From positions 22,039,669-22,103,668 of the forward strand of contig CM055092.1 in the NCBI GenBank assembly GCA_029204225.1: DNA of 64,000 nt. The letters run 5' to 3'. The translations under genes and the position numbers were made by a program. Position 1 is the stretch's first letter. Each line of letters begins with the position of its first letter. Origin of the DNA: Diphasiastrum complanatum (Eukaryota > Streptophyta > Lycopodiopsida > Lycopodiales > Lycopodiaceae). The notes under the pieces are model-generated. The model ran no database searches. It saw nothing but the letters and a program-made list of their open reading frames with translations, and was not told where the DNA came from. Shown one piece after another: positions 45,369 through 59,560 of the stretch.

Positions 45369-46173
45369 TGGTATCAGAGCCAAGTACAAGAGCATAAGCC
45401 ATTGATCTAATGCAAATCCATTTTTAGCAAGTTTTGGTGCTAAAAACTAGTATTGAGAGGGCAAGCTAGAATCTTGATTTTGGTGAGGAGATTTGATCCC
45501 AAACTTGGTAGGGGTCCAAATCCATACTATCCACATGTGTGGGCACCACTTAACCTGCATTTAATGCATGGTATTCATTTGATCCAAAGAAATTCAATTT
45601 GTGAGCTTTTGATGTAATTTTTGGTGGAAATCTTAGGATAAACTACCAAGATTGAGTGCCATTGATTAGATTTGACTTAGGGTCATGAGATCTAATTAAT
45701 CTAGGCTGAAATCAGGTCCTCTGAACTTGTTTTACAGGTCTTGAAAGTAGATCAAAAAGTGTGAAAGAGATTAAGTCATTTTTTTGTCCAAAAATAGCCA
45801 AAATTGGCAAGATTTGATTGTAAGTAGATTTCACATCATCTTATCTTCATTCCAACTTTGTGAGGGAGTGTTAGAACTGAGATTATAAGTCCATTTGTTG
45901 GATTAGAAATCTAATTTGAGTGAAACACTACAAGAGAGAGACCTTAGTGAGTTTCTAGAGACAATCAAATCCATTTCTTGGCAAGATTTGTTTGAAAGTA
46001 GTTTTCACTTCATCTTATCTTCATTCCAACTTTGTGAGGGAGTGATAGAACTGTGATTATAAGTCTATTTGTTGGATTAGAAATCAAATTTGAGTGAAAC
46101 ACTGCAAGTGTGAGACCTTTGTGAGTTTCAAGTCAATCAAATCTATTTCTTGTTTGTAGAAGTCACTAGTAAG

Positions 46174-47337
46174 ATGAGATCTGCTGGAGCATACCTTCTA
46201 GAAGCTAGTGAGAGGTTGAATTCTACAAATTATGCTATTTGGAAGGTTAGGATGGAGTCACTCTTGGTGCTCCAAGACCTTTATGAGTTCTTGATTGAAG
46301 ATGAAGATGAACCTCTAGGTGCACAGGAGTTAGCTAGATACAAGAAGAGATCTAGGCTTGCACTTCATTGTGTGAAGATGAATGTGAGCAATGATTTGTT
46401 GAGAGAAGTATTAGCTTGTACTAGTGCTAAAGAGGCTTGGGAGTCTTTAAAATCAATCTATGAGTCTAGCAACACTTCTAGAGTTCTTATGCTTAGAAAT
46501 CAAATTTTGCAAAGCATGAGGAGAAGTGAGGAGAGTGCACATGATTATGTACTCAGAATCAAGTCTCTAAATAGGGAGTTGGCTTCCATTGGAGAGAAGA
46601 TTCATGATGGAGAGCTTGTACAAATTGTCCTTAATGGTCTAGGAGATGACTTTGCAAATTTGGTCCAAAGTTTTGCCATCCAAGACACTTTGCCAACTAT
46701 AGAAAAACTTCACAGTGTATTAGTGGCTGAAGAGTGTAAGATGCTCCATGCAAAATCTAGGATGAGTTCCTTGTATTTGCAGGATGGTGCTGAGAAAGCC
46801 AATTTCTCATTTAAGGGCAAAAAGAAGACCAATGGAAAGAAGAAGCATCCAAAGGAGGCCAAAGAAGAGGATGATGCATCAAGCTCAAAGGACAAGTCAA
46901 ACCAAAAATGCTCCTTTTGTGGAAAGAAGGGGCATTATGCATCCGAATGCTACAAGAGGCTAAGAGCACAAGTGGAGGAGGACAAACAAGGAAACCTTGC
47001 AAAGGAGGAGGAGGAGGATGAAGTAGATGTATTTTTTATGGCATCTACATCCTCACCAACAAGCAATAGCAATTCAAGAGACAATTGGTGGATCGACAGT
47101 GGGGCTAGCTCCCACATGTCTTGTGAAAAGGACTTTTTCTCAACCTTACACTCTTTCAATATTGCTAAAAAGTTTGTCTTTACTGCAAATGATGAAGAGT
47201 GTAGGATAGATGGTGTTGGTACCATCTCTTTGTGTCTAGAATCCTCAAAATGCATGGATCCAGAAAATGTCCTTTATGTACCATCAATCACACTATCTTT
47301 GAGTACTTTTTGGAAAGTATTAGTAGACATGAGGTGA
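46174..47337 (+). CDS. Copia-6 Gag-protease protein, about 387 residues
   Basis: The ATG at 46174 is preferred because it starts right before A-Y-L-L-E-A-S-E-R-L-N, the usual copia Gag start. The frame contains A-I-W-K-V-R-M-E-S and the CCHC knuckle C-S-F-C-G-K-K-G-H-Y-A-S-E-C (about 46912-46953). Next is the protease W-W-I-D-S-G-A-S-S-H-M (about 47086-47118), ending after N-V-L-Y-V-P-S-I. Gag packages the RNA, and the protease processes Gag and Pol. The frame is open, but the pre-integrase region is cut, so only particle functions could remain. Confidence 0.8.
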   Translation: MRSAGAYLLEASERLNSTNYAIWKVRMESLLVLQDLYEFLIEDEDEPLGAQELARYKKRSRLALHCVKMNVSNDLLREVLACTSAKEAWESLKSIYESSNTSRVLMLRNQILQSMRRSEESAHDYVLRIKSLNRELASIGEKIHDGELVQIVLNGLGDDFANLVQSFAIQDTLPTIEKLHSVLVAEECKMLHAKSRMSSLYLQDGAEKANFSFKGKKKTNGKKKHPKEAKEEDDASSSKDKSNQKCSFCGKKGHYASECYKRLRAQVEEDKQGNLAKEEEEDEVDVFFMASTSSPTSNSNSRDNWWIDSGASSHMSCEKDFFSTLHSFNIAKKFVFTANDEECRIDGVGTISLCLESSKCMDPENVLYVPSITLSLSTFWKVLVDMR

Positions 47338-47473
47338 CTTGTTTCTTACCTTTAAGATTCATGGTATTTATTACTTTGTATGACAAGACAATGAAATGGG
47401 ATGCTTTGAAATCTTCATTGGATAGCTATTTTTGTAATAGTTTGATGTAAGGACCAAAGATTATCATATTTCA

Positions 47474-47851
47474 ATGATAAGAATAATGGTAGTGTTTTGC
47501 TCTTCAAGTAGAGATTGTAGAATCTACTTGTTTTCAACCAAAGAATTTGTCAATGGTGAAAATGTGATCTTTCAAGAGTGGAAGATTTGTAAACTTGAAG
47601 AAACACCTTTGGATCAACACCTTATTCAATTCATTGATTTTTTGGAGTCAAGTCAAGTGGAGGAGCAAGCTCAAGACCCAAGGACTCCAAGAAGAACCTT
47701 GAGTATCACGATGGAGCCATCTAGGCTCAATCATATGGATCAAGCAAGGCAAGTTATCTTTGGAAACATTATGTATGCACTTAATAGTTTTATTGATGTA
47801 TCTTCAAGTCCACAAAATGCCTTGGAATCCATGGCCTGGCATGATGTATAG
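47474..47851 (+). pseudogene. Copia-6 residual pol segment
   Basis: The frame reads like the junction of integrase C-terminus and reverse transcriptase start: P-R-T-P-R-R-T, M-E-P-S-R-L, then an L-N-S-F-I-D-V stretch and A-L-E-S-M-A-W-H-D-V. No catalytic motif is left. The 3' LTR follows after about 200 bases. Confidence 0.6.
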
Positions 47852-48059
47852 TTTTTGAAGTGTGCTACATGTATATAGACACATTTGTGGAACATCTTGT
47901 AAGTGATCCTTTAAGAGATGGTGAAAGATCCTTCATGGACATCATTCTCTATTGGAGTCTCAAAAGTTCCTTGTTTGTAGCTGGATTTTTTAGACATTTC
48001 TAAAAGCTTTCATTCATCTATCAAGAGAGTTGTTAATAGATCAAGCTAAATTTGAGGAG

Positions 48060-48729
48060 TGTGAAAAATTGCCAAAAATTGGCAAATCTAGCTTGATAAA
48101 AAACCATGTAGTATAATATAAATTTTGTACATAAGTGGATTCCACACATGTGAGGCCAAGATGCCACATGGCAACCCACTCCTAATGTAGGTTAGGTCAA
48201 GTCCATAAGGTTGGTCATGTCATTTTGGTCGTGATTTCTAGTTTATAGGACCTAAATCCTAGATTTAAGGTGAAAATTTGACCAACTAGCTATCTACCAA
48301 GCATGAATCTAGGAAATAGACTAGGGTTTCATTTTAGGTCAAGGAGAGTGAGTTAACTTCCTTATTACATGCTGGAAATCCACCTAACTTCAAGAAGGAA
48401 GTCGAATTTGCTATGTATTCCCTCTCTCCATAGTGAGAAGATAGAAAATTTTTGGAGCTCATTGGCAATCTCAAGCTAGTTCACTATGTACATTGAGTTT
48501 TTGTGATCCAAATGAAACCAAATCGATTTCTACTTGTTTCTCAAGTTGAAGGCTCGGATTTCAATGTTTATCAATGCTTTTGATTGTTACTGCTTGTTGT
48601 TTGTCAAATTGCCAATCTAGATCAACTTTTTTGTGTCTAGTTTTTTGATAAATTGTTAAGCAAGCATCCGATCACTCTTGTGGATCTTTTGTAGATCCAT
48701 TTATGGTCCTAAAGTACATTACTTTCACA
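48060..48729 (+). repeat. Copia-6 3' LTR
   Basis: It starts TGTGAAAAATTGCC and ends CTTTCACA, closely matching 44704-45368 with some differences, so the insertion is not very recent. Confidence 0.85.
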
Positions 48730-49235
48730 AGTTGCAATGAACATGGATCAATAAGATACAATGTTCCTGATGATCATAAATCTACATGTTTTAGCTTTTC
48801 CTCCCTGTATCGGACCATATCAGAAGTTGACAATTTGGGTTGCTTTGAATTTCTCGTCTTGAGCGGAGCATATTCTGGTGACAGATCCACATGAAGATGA
48901 TAAAGCTTTGTCATCAGTACAGTATTATAGTAACAAACAACACAATGACAATAACAAAGCTGGAGATGGCGCTAACGACTCTGCTGGAGATAGAGATGGC
49001 GTAGGCTTTCTTCATAAATGTCACTCCTAATTCAAATTTTTGAGTGTTCCCAACTATGGGGAGGGAATATTTTAGCATTTTGAAAAATTATATTTTAACT
49101 GTGGTTAAACACCAGTGAAGTTTGATGTGACTAAACTAAGGTGCATTCATTTACATGGAAAGTAGTGCGGGCAGATGCGTAAAGAAGTTAGAAAATGATA
49201 CTATGATTATTTTATAGTTATTTTTCTCTCTCCTA

Positions 49236-49275
49236 CATGGCATTTCTTATAGGGCCCTCTTTGGGCCCATATTTT
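49236..49275 (+). repeat. Candidate outer terminal motif of two-gene unit, copy 2
   Basis: TTTCTTATAGGGCCCTCTTT then GGGCCCATATTTTCTCTAATG, with two nearby GGGCCC boxes. It is shared with copy 1 (379-402, opposite strand as expected) and, more weakly, with 31617-31650 and 28380-28410. Confidence 0.4.
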
Positions 49276-52272
<2,997 letters not shown>

Positions 52273-52739
52273 TACAACATAATCAAGAATCGTGTTAAGG
52301 AAATGAAAAATATTATATAGTTGCAAAAGTGAAGAACCACCACCACAATTTAGTCTTCTACATTGACTTTCTAGCCTCAATGGCATAATATTGCCTTTGC
52401 AAGGCAAGGCCAACAAATTCAGCACATATAAACCATATCTCCATAAAATATAAACATGAAAGACAATGTTGAGAATAAGTAGCTTGGTATTCTTGACTAA
52501 AAATATAAGGAAATATAAGAGTATAAAAATTGGAATCTCTCAAACATAAAAACCATTCAACTATTGAGATATAATATAAATGATGCCATGCAAATTGAGC
52601 ACGTATATCCATCTAAAAAGAATGATCATATTATAGAGGCGTTGCACATGGAATACCCCTGTGACTTGCCATTTAATAATAAGTGGATGTTGTTGAAACT
52701 TGGTGAGCACATGCGTCACTTTCGTGACAAGATTTGTTA

Positions 52740-53470
52740 ACAATCTCAAAAGTCAAGTAGACCAGGCAAGCCAAGCTCGTGTATCAAAAGTACCTGGACT
52801 TCACTTGCGAGTGAGTTTAGGAAAACCCTCCATAAATATGACAACAAGCATAAGGAAGCTGCAAGAGTAACACCGAGCAAGAACAATATCAGTCATCTTG
52901 GCTCCGGGAGGAAACAATGTTGTGTAGATTACTTTGTGAGTAATTTTTAACCCTAAATTTCATAGTTTGGTTCTATTTATGGCTTAAGTCAACTAATTTT
53001 TATTCATAGCTTAGCTAACAAGCTTCTTTGATCTGTCTAAAGACTACGATCTATGGTAGAGAGCCAACTAAAGAAGCTCTGTTATGATCGTAATTTCGAG
53101 AACATGCACAGGGAATTGGAAAGTAGAGACATCTTTCCAGTAAATCAGGTAAATTCTATTTTATTCCCTAATAACAAATTTTGACATTTAGTTGAAACTA
53201 CTCTTTCTTTAAAATAGGATTGCATTGCATTAAACTTGAACAAAATACCTATGATTGTGTGCACAGATCAATCCAAAGCAAGAGAAGTAGATTGATCAAA
53301 AACTTGCGCAGGAGGAAGGATTGGCAGCGGCGGCCCAGAATCGTGGCAGTGCCCGCAACGATGATGATGAGAAAGAAAGCATTCACAAAGGCGATCCTTT
53401 CACTCTAATGAAAGCTAAAGCTGCACAATGTAAATACTTTTTTGTAAATAGAATATATGTACATTACAAT
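52740..53470 (+). pseudogene. Unknown spliced coding remnant, possibly CACTA second-ORF-like
   Basis: Three coding-like pieces lie on the plus strand. The first has S-E-F-R-K-T-L-H-K-Y-D-N-K-H-K-E-A-A-R (about 52805-52870). The second has S-Q-L-K-K-L-C-Y-D-R-N-F-E-N-M-H (53070-53147), ending at a GTAAAT donor. The third, from about 53266, has E-E-G-L-A-A-A-A-Q-N-R-G-S and F-T-L-M-K-A-K-A. The basic first piece recalls plant Transposase_24-type proteins of CACTA elements, but this is a weak likeness. Stops interrupt it. Confidence 0.3.
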
Positions 53471-53897
53471 ATATAATACGTAGCACAAATAATCGGGGAG
53501 CAATTTTGATCAATGATAGCACTCACCTTGAAAATAGAAGCACAAGAATTCACTCTAAATAAAAGAGAGGACACTTATATGTATGCTCCATAAAAAATGG
53601 GGCTCGTGGGTGCAAATAAGCACTCGTAGGCACCGAAATTTTTTTTCAACCAAACTAAACGTCATTGGGTTCGTTTACTTGGAAACTCAAAAAAAATTTG
53701 TGACGTTTCTACGACTTTATGTAGACGTCACAGCTAATTTTTTTTATAAATAATTAAATGTCGATGGGCAACGTTCAAATAACACCCATCGATGAAACTG
53801 TATATTCTTTCAAAATACGGACCCAAGAAGGTTAACATTATCGAATGTTGCCCAGCGATGTTCATTTGATTTTGAATTTCTCGCTTAAAAAAAAATT
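53471..53897. other. Non-coding stretch
   Basis: AT-rich. A few inverted short repeats (CGATGGGC, GTGACG) may already be subterminal repeats of a transposon. No coding sequence is seen. Confidence 0.3.
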
Positions 53898-54212
53898 CAC
53901 TACATAGCGACAATTGATCATCACACGACAATGATTAATGAATGTTTTCAATATGTGTCATATAACAACATTTATAGGTGTTTTCAAGACAGTTGCCTAA
54001 CGACAATTGTAAAGATGCCCAATGACGTAAAATTGTCATTTGTGATAGTTAACTATCACGAAAATATCGCTAAATTTGTCTTTTTTGGTCACTAATATGT
54101 CGCTATACATGTCGTAGAGCGGCGGTCCACTATCGACGTTTAAAATTGACAATAGCGACATTTGTAGGGACATTTGTTTAAATCGTTGTTCGTCACTGAA
54201 ATCACCATAAAC
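53898..54212 (+). mobile_element. CACTA transposon terminal fragment
   Basis: It begins CACTACATAGCGACAATTG, the CACTA terminus, and holds many short subterminal repeats of GCGACA, ACGACAAT and their complements within 300 bases. It is cut at about 54212 by the truncated Copia-7 LTR. No opposite terminus is seen. Confidence 0.55.
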
Positions 54213-54588
54213 TAATTGGACCCTTCCAACACATGTCTCTCTTATGATTGGACCACCCTTTGACTTTTGCCACCACATAGGGTGCATCACTCATCAAACC
54301 TAAACTTGACATGTGTAAGCAACCTAACTAGCTTGAGTTACCTCACAATTGAATTTTGGCCTAATCATGACAAAACATGTGTACTTGACCATTTGACCTC
54401 TAAAGCCAAAATTGGCCCTATCACCTAGTGACACCAAGATGCTTGACTTGCAATCTTTATGATAAAGTCAACATTATGAACTATTTCTAACTATTTTACA
54501 CATGTGGGAACATGCTCCACATATGTGAAATTTACTCACAAACTTCTAACCATAAAATCACCAAGATAAATTTTGACCATTTTTCACA
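54213..54588 (-). repeat. Copia-7 3' LTR, truncated
   Basis: It matches the right-hand part of 57311-58118, with its left part lost. Confidence 0.8.
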
Positions 54589-55029
54589 CTCCTCAAAAAA
54601 TAGCTTGGTAAGGTACTAGATCAATCAAGGAGTTTGTGAAACTTTTTGAGTGGATCCTTTGGTATGCATATGAAGTAAAAACCAGCAAAAGGATCCATCA
54701 TAGCAGCACCCTCACCATATCCATGATAGGATTTCTTTGGTAGAAATCATTTGCCAACACCTTTCAAGAGCATTCCACCAATTTGCCACTATATCCATGT
54801 GCTTTCTCCATGCTTGATGATGATCTTTGATTTGAAAGTACCATTTGCATGAAGATGGCTGCACCATGATGAAAATCAGAGGCTTCCATGCCTCATAAAG
54901 ATCACAAAGATCATAGAGATCAAGATCATAAGATGAGCAAAAGTGTTGATTATCAAGATTAAGAACCTCAACGAGTCAACTCACATCAGAGGACCAAAGT
55001 TCAACCCAGAAGGTCGAATAGGTACTAGT

Positions 55030-55830
55030 CTACATACTATGAACTTTATTCGTGATGGATCTCATCTTGAAATCAAATAAAATCTTGATCTTCTTGAGGC
55101 TAAACACTTGCTCAAGGATGTAAGTGTCCTTCAAGGATGATTCACTTAATCTCAAGAGAAGTTTACAAATTGTCTCAAACCATGTAAAAACATGAATTTT
55201 CAAACTATGAGTATCAAACTCATTCTTGCTCTTACAAGATCCAAGAGCATACACTTGATGACTCAACCACTTGCTTTCTAAGTAATTTGGAAACATATCT
55301 AGGCCATGAATGAAAAGTAATATGTCCATACTAGAGGCATGATACAAGACAATCATTACCTCACTCCAATTATGAGATGTAGAAACCTCATAAAAGCAAG
55401 ATGGTACATCAAGTAATGAAAGAGAAGCATGAGAGAATATGTTGGAGTGAATACCACCTGAAATTTGTCTCTCTTTACCATGAACTTTGAGCCACAAAGA
55501 CTCGGCCTTGCCCCTTGAAGATCCCCTTGAAACCATGTGTTGAGAAGACTCATCCTCAAGCCTTGGCAAATCTCCATCATACACTTGGAATTTTGGTAGA
55601 TTTGAGAATCCTACCATCATCCTCTTGATTGAAAGTGGATCCTCCTTGCTCCTTATGTGCAAAGGAATATTGGCAAAGAAAATGAATCTACATATCCCCA
55701 AAGTATCAACTATTGCAATCTTCATATCAAGCACTTTTAATAAAAGATACCTCCAATTGAAGTTTTCAAGCAAGATATCACATGAAATAGCACTATCTTT
55801 GCTTCCACATGATGAAATGAAATCATCCAA
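55030..55830 (-). other. Copia-7 long open frame of mixed origin, 266 codons
   Basis: The frame is uninterrupted between gag and the 3' LTR. Its middle (P-R-L-E-D-E-S-S, S-S-R-G-K-A-E-S, K-E-R-Q-I-S-G-G-I-H) resembles the pre-RT linker of copia Pol seen in the other elements. The N- and C-terminal thirds do not look like pol. No catalytic residue set is visible. It may be scrambled pol or captured sequence. Confidence 0.35.
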
Positions 55831-55845
55831 ATGAACAAGATGAGA

Positions 55846-56553
55846 TCATTGATGAGAAGTAGACCTCCTTGGCAATAACTCTCCATGTGCTTTTGCCAAA
55901 GCACTATCTTCATGAGCTTCACCAACTTGGAACATAGATTGAGGTAGATCACTTGCCTCCTCCTTGAGATGATCCAAGCTCCTCTTGGCCACACTTCCAA
56001 AAGGATTAGCATCAAATCTGAAAAGCTTACCACAACTAGTCCCTCTTGCTACCTTATCATCATTTCTCTTCTTGAAACAATTAGAAGCAAAATGCCCCTT
56101 CTTACCACAAAGGATGCACTTCTTGTTGGATTTGCAACTTGTTGATGTTTGGAATGACTCTTTATCACTCTCCTCCTTTGACTTGTCCTTCATGAAATGT
56201 TGATGTTGCTCTTTGTCCCTTCCTCTTGGCTTGTCCTTTGTGAAGTATGCTTTCACCTTTCCACCATAGATGGATTCCAATGTGTCCCAAGCCTCCTTGG
56301 ATGTGGTACATGAGCCAATATCACACAACAATTCATTTGAAACATTTATCTTTATGATATGTAGAGCCATCCTATATTTCTTTTTGTACTTTTGGACCTC
56401 TTGGAGCTCTTGAGGCTCCTCCTCAAGTCCTCGCACAATCTTCATCACATCTTGGAGCACCAAAATGGACTCCAGTCTAGCCTTCCATATAGAATAGTTG
56501 GAGGTAGATAGTCTCTCACTAGATTCCAGTAGAAAGGAACCCATAGGTTCCAT
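55846..56553 (-). pseudogene. Copia-7 Gag with internal deletion
   Basis: ATG 56553 opens M-E-P-M-G-S-F-L-L-E-S-S-E-R-L with N-Y-S-I-W-K-A-R-L-E-S. After E-S-I-Y-G-G-K the middle of Gag is missing and the frame joins the knuckle C-I-L-C-G-K-K-G-H-F-A-S-N-C. The protease is also gone. The frame stays open for 235 codons. Confidence 0.75.
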
Positions 56554-57310
56554 GTAATAGTGAAGACTCCTTGTGATTTAGAAAATAAAATGTTGCTTCT
56601 CTCTCACTATAGGATCCTTGAAAGGTGTACTACCAACTCCTATGCAAGATCTTGCAACAAAATGTGAGATGGATCTCACTAGCTCTACCAATCTCTCTCA
56701 AACTAGATCAACCTCTCATCAACTGATGGAGTATAGGCAAAGTTTGGGTCAAACTATCTTTGGCACTTGTGAAACACTCCAAGAATCCACAAATCACTCA
56801 AATACAAGCCAATTGTATGAAAGAAAGTGGCTATGAACTCAAAATGATGACTAGATCTCAAATAGATGACATTGGCAAGCCTCTTCTTGAATTTTTTGGT
56901 CGAACTAGCAAGATATAATCAAACCAAATGTGTCCACGCAGGTCTAGGTGCCCTACTTAACCCTCTTCAAAATCTTATAGATTTTGATTGGCTCTACCAA
57001 ATGGATTGAAACAAATCGCTACAAAAACTAGACAAAACTAGCTTTAAACAAGCTATCTGGCACCAAATTTGGATCTAACTTGGAAGAGAACTTTCCAAAT
57101 GAATTTGGATGTACTTCATACGTGCCTGAGCACTAAATTCCATACAATACCTGAAATGATTCAATCATTATAATAATGAACCCTTTTAATCCAAATTTCC
57201 TTGAGATAGCATGGGAGATGAAATCAACACTCTCTAGATCTAGATTTTCATGAAATTTTTGAGACTATGGATGATAGATGCATCAAAAGCTTAGGTAGGC
57301 TCTGGTACCA

Positions 57311-58118
57311 TGTGAGAATTCACACATGTTGGAATGCCCTAATGTGTGAAATTGATCTCCTAAGCTTGGCTCATGCACTATAGATCACCTATTAATTGAA
57401 ATCCAAAATCAATGACAAGATCTAAGGAAAACGACCATTCTATATGCATTCATTCATTACCAAAAGGTGTTTCACACGTGTGAAAGACTTCATGAAATTA
57501 ACTAAGTCCCAACAACTCTCCTCAAGTAGAGAGAGAAAATACCACTTTTGGGCTCATCTAGAGAGAGAAGACAATACAAGCAAAATTGGCAAATCTCCAA
57601 ATTGCCTCAAAAAACTCATAGATCTCTCATACATTAATGAAGGGAATGAAAGTACATTTAGAAACTCATGGAGATACAAGACTAATTCCTACTGGACCCC
57701 TTAAACATAGCCTCTCCAATCCTATTGGATGTGTGATGCAACATCTCTCACTTTTGATTGGACCCTTCCAACACACGTCTCTCTTATAATTGGACCCTTT
57801 GACTTTTGCCACCACATAGGGTGCATCACTCATCAAGCAACCCAACTAGCTTGATTTACATCACAATTGAATTTTGGCCTAATCATGACAAAAATGTGTA
57901 CTTGACCATCATTTGACCTCTAAAGCCAAAATTGGCCCTATCACCTAATGACACCAAGATGCTTGATTAGCAATCATTATGATACCCCTAAAGTCAACAT
58001 TATAAACTATTTCTAACTATTTTACACATGTGGGAACATGCTCCACACACGTGAAATATATATACTCACAAACTTCTAAGCATAAAATCACCAAGATTGA
58101 TTTTGACCATTTTTCACA
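57311..58118 (-). repeat. Copia-7 5' LTR
   Basis: Next to the primer-binding site, TG to CA. It contains TTCACACGTGTGAA at 57471-57484. Confidence 0.8.
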
Positions 58119-59560
58119 CCTTGATGTCCTCCTTGGCTTTTGACTTGAAGAAGGCTCTTCACCATCAACATCTAAAGTGTCATCAACATTGTCATCAACA
58201 TCAAGAATGTTCGATCCAATAACCACATCACCACTTGAAGAAACCTTTGGAATATTTTCTTCATAAAAAATGACATCTTCTTCCAATGACCACTTTCGTA
58301 GTTGAAGGGATATAAACTTTGTAAGCTTTGCTCACCTCACTATAACCAGCAAATATACCTTTCTTTGAAGATGGATCATCATTTTTCCTATCATCACACA
58401 TTTAACTTGGTTAGCAACAACACAAGCATCAAGTTTGAAAATTTTACCTTGTCTCTTTCCTTTTGCAATCAATTCACTTTCCTTCTTGATCAAACAAGCA
58501 TCACCATCAAACTCCACCTTGATACCCTTGTCAAGCATTTGACTCACACTAAGAAGATTCTTAGTGATAGATGGAATGAACAAACATCTTTCAAATTTAG
58601 ATTCCTATTTGTAGATATAGAGATAGGAATTGTTTCCTTTTACTACACACTCACCATCATTGGCCATGTAGATCACTTCTTGTCACCTTCAAATGCCATC
58701 AATGATGAATAATACTCCTTATGAAATGTCATATGTGATGTAGCTCCACTATCCATCCACCAAGGATCAATATCTCCATGATTTGCCAACAAGCATGATG
58801 ACATGATAAAACATCATTTGAAAGTTGTTTATTAACACCACCTTCATCAAGAGTTAGATTGGTTTGCTTCTCACCTTGATCTCTTTTCTTCTTGAAGCAA
58901 TCACTAGCAAAATGTCCTTTGATTTCACAATAGAAACATTTGAGCTTCGATCTATCTTTCTTCTTGCCAACAAAAGTAGAAGGCTGACCTTGATGTTTCC
59001 CTTTTGACCATTTCTTTTGCCCTTGCCCTTGAACTTGCCTTTTGAGAACATAGCTTCCTCCTCTCCAACTTGAGATGCAGAAGATGATATTGCTCTTGCT
59101 TGGAGTCTAAACTCTTCAGCCACCAAGACCTCTTGCAAGTCCTCCATACTTGGCAATGTCTTTTGAATAGCAAAACTTTGCACCAAGTTAGGATGATCAT
59201 CCAATAAGCCATTAAGAACAACTTGAACAAGCTCCACATCCTTAATGCTTCCATCAATACATGCTAATTCATCATTGAAAGCTTTAACATTCAAAACAAA
59301 AGCATGAGCAATTTCATACTTCTTTTAAAGACTTCGAAAAAATTTCCTCCTGAGGTTTAGAACCCTAGATGTAGACTTGGACTCATAAACCTTATACCTC
59401 AATTTTTCTTTAGGTGCCAAAGGTCTCTCCTCCACACGTACAACAATATCCATCAACTCATTCATCTCTAGCAAAGACTCCATCCTCACCTTCCAAGTTG
59501 ATTTGTTGTTGAGGTAAGCCTATCATTGCTTTCCGACATGAAGCCACTTGAGGTTGCCAT
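58119..59560 (-). pseudogene. Copia-8 gag-pol remnant
   Basis: Pieces in order: the gag start near 59560 with degraded W-K-V-R-M-E-S (about 59490); gag middle 59294-58990 (E-L-V-Q-V-V-L-N-G-L-L, L-P-S-M-E-D-L-Q); knuckle region near 58920; protease W-W-M-D-S-G-A-T-S-H-M-like near 58750; pre-integrase N-L-L-S-V-S-Q-M-L and L-D-A-C-V-V-A-N-Q-V (58583-58400); then P-K-V-S-S-S-G and Q-K-P-R-R-T-S-R (58260-58120). Frameshifts are many. Confidence 0.7.

Larger units (their letters stand above)
44704..48729 (+). mobile_element. Copia-6, gag-protease-only Ty1-copia derivative inserted in gene A
   Basis: The LTRs are 44704-45368 and 48060-48729, both beginning TGTGAA and ending CTTTCACA. The primer-binding site TGGTATCAGAGCC starts at 45369. 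The flanking five bases are TGTTG (44699-44703) and AGTTG (48730-48734), one mismatch. Removing the element rejoins gene A coding sequence, which confirms the borders. The inside keeps gag and protease but only scraps of pol. Confidence 0.88.
42097..48914 (-). pseudogene. Gene A, copy 2: transposase-like protein, interrupted by Copia-6
   Basis: ATG 48914-48912 begins M-T-K-L and aligns with copy 1 through S-P-E-Y-A-P and P-K-L. Copia-6 (44704-48729) then splits the coding region, which resumes with the coiled coil and basic region (44663-44277). Downstream come G-A-C-D-F-S-S-I-S-R-E-A-Y, P-I-P-R-P, L-K-L-D-E-S (about 43560), W-H-L-A-G-D-L-K, P-C-L-Y-C, H-I-C-T-L-H-A-E and, after an intron with GTAAGA and ATGCAG borders, G-S-L-S-I with a stop in place of Trp, then S-S-Q-G-M-E-K-S-H-W (Glu 42315). 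There are several frameshifts and stops. It preserves the Glu lost in copy 1, and together the copies define the ancestral motif set. Confidence 0.6.
54213..58118 (-). mobile_element. Copia-7, deleted Ty1-copia element with truncated 3' LTR
   Basis: The 5' LTR is 57311-58118 (808 bases). The primer-binding site TGGTACCAGAGCC lies at 57310-57298 on the minus strand, with one change from the usual TGGTATCAGAGCC. The 3' LTR is 54213-54588, cut at its outer end next to the CACTA fragment. It sits inside Copia-8 coding sequence on the right. Gag has an internal deletion, and pol is replaced by a long frame of uncertain origin. Confidence 0.8.
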
